Source: Cacajao melanocephalus (taxonomy: Eukaryota > Chordata > Mammalia > Primates > Pitheciidae). Taken from it: DNA of 64,000 nucleotides. Both the position numbers and the translations under genes were made by a program. Where the stretch lies: assembly GCA_963573385.1 (NCBI GenBank), contig CAUYLG010076855.1:1-64000 (forward strand), read 5' to 3'. The notes under the pieces are model-generated. The model saw only the letters and a program-made list of their open reading frames with translations, had not been told where the DNA came from and ran no database searches. This document shows positions 59,631 to 64,000 of the stretch, piece by piece (position 1 is the stretch's first letter; each line of letters opens with the position of its first letter).

Positions 59631-61835
59631 GATGAGTCTCATCTACAAGAAATGTGTCTCACTGATCAAATTTTAGTATTTCTATTAAAAGCAAATTCAA
59701 ATCAAACAGAAGGCAAAATATACAAATAAGAGTAAGAAAAGAAGAAAGAAAAATTTGTTATTGATATATAAAAGCCTAGATAGAATTGTGGAAAATAGGG
59801 TTGCCTTAGACACCCATTTAGAACTTTATTATGTACTCATCTAAAAATTGAGCATATTCTTAAAAGGTTGATTTTAATTTTCTACTTATTGGATAGAAAC
59901 ATTTTAAAATATACTAATTATGGTTTTTCTTAATTTATTTCTGTGCAATAATTTTATAGGAAAGTAAAGAATAAGTCATTTGGGGGCACTTAATTTTTGT
60001 TCTGGCAGTGATTAAGCAAAGTTTTGTTTTCAATAATTAAGTCATTTTGCTCCTCGCCAATGTATGCTTTAATTAAATTGACATCAATGAAGGTAATACA
60101 ACATAAAAATAATTTTACAGTGAATTTAATGTTCACTGCCTTCTATACTATTTAGATTGGGATAATTAAACTTGGCATATTTATTAAAGGAAAAAAACAT
60201 CCATTTAAGATTACTCTTTAATGAATTTATTTGGTAGTAAAATATTTTGAATTAAATATTTAAAGCAGCTTATGAATATATTTTATTCCCTCAAATATGT
60301 TAATGAATTTTTAATACAGAACAAATGTTCTATTTTATTTGTTTTAAATGTCTTCATTTTCATATATGTGTATGTTTTAGTTCATTCTGCAAAGATTGTA
60401 TGCTAATGTTAAATTTATTGCAGCAGTCTATTTATAGTTCATAAAAAACCTTATGATAAACACATATTTTTGGTTTTGGTTTCTTCCACATAGGTGAAAT
60501 ACTGAAGCCTAGCTTTGCAGACTTTAAGAATAAATGAAAGGATTTAAAAAGTCTCTAATATCTTTATAGGGAAAAAAATCCAGGAAAGTCATGTCTTCAA
60601 ATGCTCGGCCTTATTCCGTGGAAAGCTTTCTTGCATTAAGGATTAAGATATTCATGTGAAATCTTCATTTTACCCTGCTGGACTCAACTTCATGCTCTAA
60701 AATAGAATTAACTTAAAGAGTCTATGAAGTATCTGTCCAAAATCTAAATGACATTTTATAATAAGATCATGAATTAATCTGTTTCTAGGCAAACTCATTT
60801 GAACTACATAAAATGGGCTCTCACATGATACCATGCTTTAGGAGACAGATTCAGATATCACATGCCTGCTTTTCATTAAGGTGGCCTTCTGTGATTAATT
60901 GACTATTTCTGTCTTTTTCATCTGATCTCAATACTTTAGAACTAACAGAGTTTAATCCATAGTTTGTGCTTTTATTATTTATAGTTTGTAAAATGCTTTT
61001 AAAATTTCATATTCATTTTTCTTGCAGAAAATTTTCCTCATGTTAGTGAGGAATTGAGTTCTATTCTTTTAAACAGAGATACTGAAGGCAAAAATTTCTA
61101 AGGATACCAATCATAGGTAAATGATAAATCAAGTTTTAACTTTATTTGTTTTGCTTTATATTGTCTTTTAAGAAAGTAAATTTTATTCAATTTATCAATA
61201 TTAGGTATTTGACAAGTTATTTTTGAACTCCATTGTTTTATTTAAAGGGAATATGTACACTGTATATTTTTCTAATTTTAACAGTACTTAGCTTGCAAGT
61301 TACAAGACATTTTTGTGTACATGGTCCATTCACTGGTGATTTCTATATAAAAGGTCACCTTTGAAAATCTAAAACTAAACTATATCTAATTTCGAAGTTT
61401 GAAAAATATAAAGAAAACATCTGAGGTGCAGCTAGAAGAGGAATATACAAGCACTGCTGATTCTGAAAGTGGTATGGAGCTCATTTTGACCATATGACTT
61501 GACCTTAGACTTGATGTCACATGGGCTTAGTGGCTTCAGAGTACGTTCTTTCTGGGTGTTTGTTATATTAAGTTAATGCACAGCTAGTTGTGGTTTTCGC
61601 CATTCCTTCAATTGCAAGAAATTCTTACATTTAGTCCCTTTTTAAATCAATAGTAACAACAATAACAAAATTATTTTCTTAGAGATTTTTTGCATCCATT
61701 TAAATTCCGTTGATTTACTATCTACCTAATTCTGACGAACCTCAATAATTTGTTATGCTTTATCTTGAGGCTCACAGTAATCATGGATGATTTGTTAAAT
61801 GTTATGCTATATATTTACTTTCTTCACTTCTCTTG
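59631..61835. other. AT-rich intergenic sequence, nothing recognised
   Basis: No repeat family, RNA gene or coding sequence was recognised on either strand. Confidence 0.45.
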
Positions 61836-61839
61836 TTCT

Positions 61840-63085
61840 CTCTTAAGCCCACTCCAGTCATGCTTTCTTCCCCACACTCTATAAGTACTTAGCTAGTTCA
61901 GGTCATTAATGATCTCCATGTTAATAAATCAATGATTAGTTCTCAATGTTCATCTTACTTAACCTACAAGCAGCAGAACCATGTTGAATACTTTTCAATG
62001 GGTTTCCAAAACAACACTCTCTTGTTGTTTGCCTAACTCCGTAACCACACCTGTTAGTCTCCTTTGCAGATTTACCGTCTTTCAGATTTCTTAACAATAG
62101 AATACTCCAGAATTGAGAATATTTTAAAAATTCTGCTTTTTGCTATCAATATTGTCTCCTGGTGGCTTCATGCAGTGTCATGACTTGAAATGCCATTAGT
62201 ATTCTGAAAACTCTGAATATATCTCCAGTTATCGCCACCTAAATTATAGCTTCAGATATATAACTACTTATTCATCTTCTCCATTTGAATTTCAAATAGA
62301 CAACTCGAACATATATGTCTATATTAGAACTCTGAATCATTTCCTCCAAATTTGCTCTACCCTCAGTCTTTCCCTTTACCATGATATAGCAACTGCCTCC
62401 CTCCAGTTTTAAAGATCAAAACTCTGGAGTCATCCTCTTCACTTCTGTCTTCTTCCTACATTCTAATACTTTTCTTTAGAAAACACTGATGGGTCATCAG
62501 ATATAGCTAGATTCTAACTACTTCTCAAGTTACCATCTTAGTCCAAGCCTTTCTTATTCCTTACTTGTATTTCCCCTGTAGCTTCCAAACTTCTGTTCAC
62601 AACATAGGAGCCCCTGTGGTCTTGTTTTTTTTATTTAGGATAATGTCACCCATCATTCAGACTATTTCAAGGGTACTCTAATTCCATGAGATTATAAGCC
62701 AGAATTTTAATGAAAGCTTTCTAGGCCCTACCTGCTGAAGAGCATGTTAATGCTCTTCCTTCAACATTTACTACTCTCTTTCTTACTCTCTTTCAGCCAC
62801 ATTGGATTTCTACCCTTTATGGAGCACATCCACTAAGGGCCACCTTCAGTATACCGGCAGTTCTTCATGTCTGCAATACTCTTTCCCAGATATCTGTAGG
62901 TCTCAATCCCTTAATTCAAATGAAACAAAACTATGTATTCAGACTTGCAAGAATTTGTATTTTTTCTCACAATATTTTGTTTAATGTTTGTCTACTCTAA
63001 AATTTATAATTTCTATCAAGAAAGAATTTTTGAATTGGTATATTCACTGGTATATTCTCAAGAACCTAGAGCAGGGCCTAACTCT
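61840..63085 (+). mobile_element. L2 LINE fragment with reverse-transcriptase remains, rightward
   Basis: Ordered L2 blocks: gattagttctcaatgttcat and cttacttaacctacaagcag (RT region corresponding to the DLSAAFDTVDH block), ttccaaaacaacactctctt, ggagtcatcctcttcacttc, agttaccatcttagtccaag, ttcagccacattggatttct, tactctttcccagatatctg, and the 3' end near aagaacctagagcagggcct. Frames are completely decayed. It is one of the longest L2 pieces I can follow here. Confidence 0.75.
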
Positions 63086-63117
63086 CTCACACAAACACAC
63101 ACACACACACACACACA
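63086..63117. repeat. (CA)n microsatellite at the L2 3' end
   Basis: tcacacaaacacac followed by pure AC to 63,117. It sits where L2 elements end in short tandem repeats. Confidence 0.95.
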
Positions 63118-63184
63118 GATTGATAATTTGTTGAAGTAAAGTATAAATAGAAAAATATAAAGCATGAAAGACAGAAACTAATGA

Positions 63185-63345
63185 ACAGTTCCTGTGTATT
63201 AGGCATTGTTCTTTCTTTGTAATATTTTACTTATTTTTGTAACAAATCTATGAAGAGTACACTAGTATTATCATTTTTCAAGTAAAAATCTGAGGGGCAG
63301 AAATAAAGATAATTTAAGTTTAAGTGGCTTAGATATATCCTGAAG
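63185..63345 (-). mobile_element. MIR SINE, leftward
   Basis: gtgtattaggcattgttctt, tgtaacaaatctatgaagag, tagtattatcatttttcaag, atctgaggggcagaaataaa and taagtttaagtggcttagat follow antisense MIR. Confidence 0.75.
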
Positions 63346-64000
63346 GAAAACAAAAGCAGAATCAAGAATTTTAGCGAACAATATAAACCACACTGAAGTA
63401 AAATAAGACTAAAATTGGAAAGCTCAATGACAGTAGTATTTAAGAAAGTTATGGATTTTGTCATTGGTTTTTAAACATCTTGTGTTAGGTAATACTATAT
63501 ACTTGATTAAGTGAATTATTTCTTAAATTTCAAAAAGATAGCACCCAATCTTATTTTGCAAAGTTTTCCTAATAAATACTAAATATTTTCCAGCAAAAAG
63601 ATATTATCTAGAGGGTGCCAAAGACAATCCAGGTGCTTAGTGTGGACGAATAAGTCCAGGAAAAAAAGGCATGTATCAACACTTAGGGGGATAGTTGTCT
63701 GATTTTTTCTACCAGACATCCATTTCTAATCTTAAATCCAAGGCAAAGTAAAGGAATAGTTGATATTGTATTTCATCCAGGAAAATTGAGTCTTTATTCT
63801 TATAACACTTTATTCACTTGGTTCCTGGGATGGAGGATTTTCACTTTTTCCCTTTCTCTTGACTATTCCTTTTCAGTTTTCTGCATAGGATCCTCCTGTT
63901 CTTATCAATTCTCAGGCCAAGGCTCCATTTTTCTCAAACTATGCCCTCTCATCCCTGATTACAACTTTCACTGGCATTCCTGTCTGAAAGCTGGGGCACA
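63346..64000. other. Intergenic sequence with a possible L2 trace
   Basis: 63,860-63,945 (ccttttcagttttctgcata, gatcctcctgttcttatcaa, ctcaggccaaggctcc) faintly resembles the L2 RT region again. Otherwise nothing was recognised. Confidence 0.35.

Overview
The window is nuclear DNA of a higher primate, most probably human. Alu SINEs (including an AluSc-like copy), L1 copies of primate age, MSTA/MSTB and MLT1 LTRs and a MER1 DNA transposon are all recognisable beside much older MIR, L2 and L1M remains. The sequence is AT-rich and intergenic in character. I found no intact protein-coding gene, no convincing exon series, no structural RNA gene, no CRISPR array and no bacterial-type operon. Every long reading frame I could interpret lies in a transposon, a microsatellite or the antisense of a pseudogene. 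Family names rest on consensus sequences I know, not on a database search, so subfamily names are tentative.

Layout. 1-240 is the CpG-rich 5' end of a leftward L1, with its YY1-type motif at the outer edge. 240-5255 is AT-rich sequence with one Alu and a full-length, decayed processed pseudogene of ribosomal protein S3A (RPS3A). 5945-12125 holds two leftward L1M fragments that share a 122-bp duplicated segment, followed by an LTR-like scrap and a hAT element. 13789-15562 is a three-layer nest: an MLT1 LTR split by a twin-primed L1, itself split by an Alu fragment. 17099-19407 is a second L1 with an inverted 5' end.

20.5-28.1 kb is mostly unrecognised, with L2, MLT1, and a MIR interrupted by an Alu with perfect target-site duplications. 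28.1-34.2 kb is a rightward L1 domain. It includes an L1 whose 5'UTR is split by an MSTA LTR and whose ORF2 has lost its middle, leaving an in-frame fusion. 34.66-35.05 kb is a compound TA/TG microsatellite that has duplicated its own flank. 35.05-37.3 kb is a leftward L1M carrying an L1MA 3' end and an MSTB LTR.

40.4-51 kb is dominated by rightward ancient L1M pieces, with two Alus, a MER1 inside a probable L2, and several CA/GT tracts. 52-64 kb holds Alus, MIRs, LTR remains, a 5'-truncated primate L1 and an L2 fragment with recognisable reverse-transcriptase sequence. Nothing here works together as a pathway. The history is layered retrotransposition, and the most informative observations are the junctions: twin priming, nested insertions, an internal ORF2 deletion, and a segment copied between two L1 fragments. 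I do not see a new biological system.
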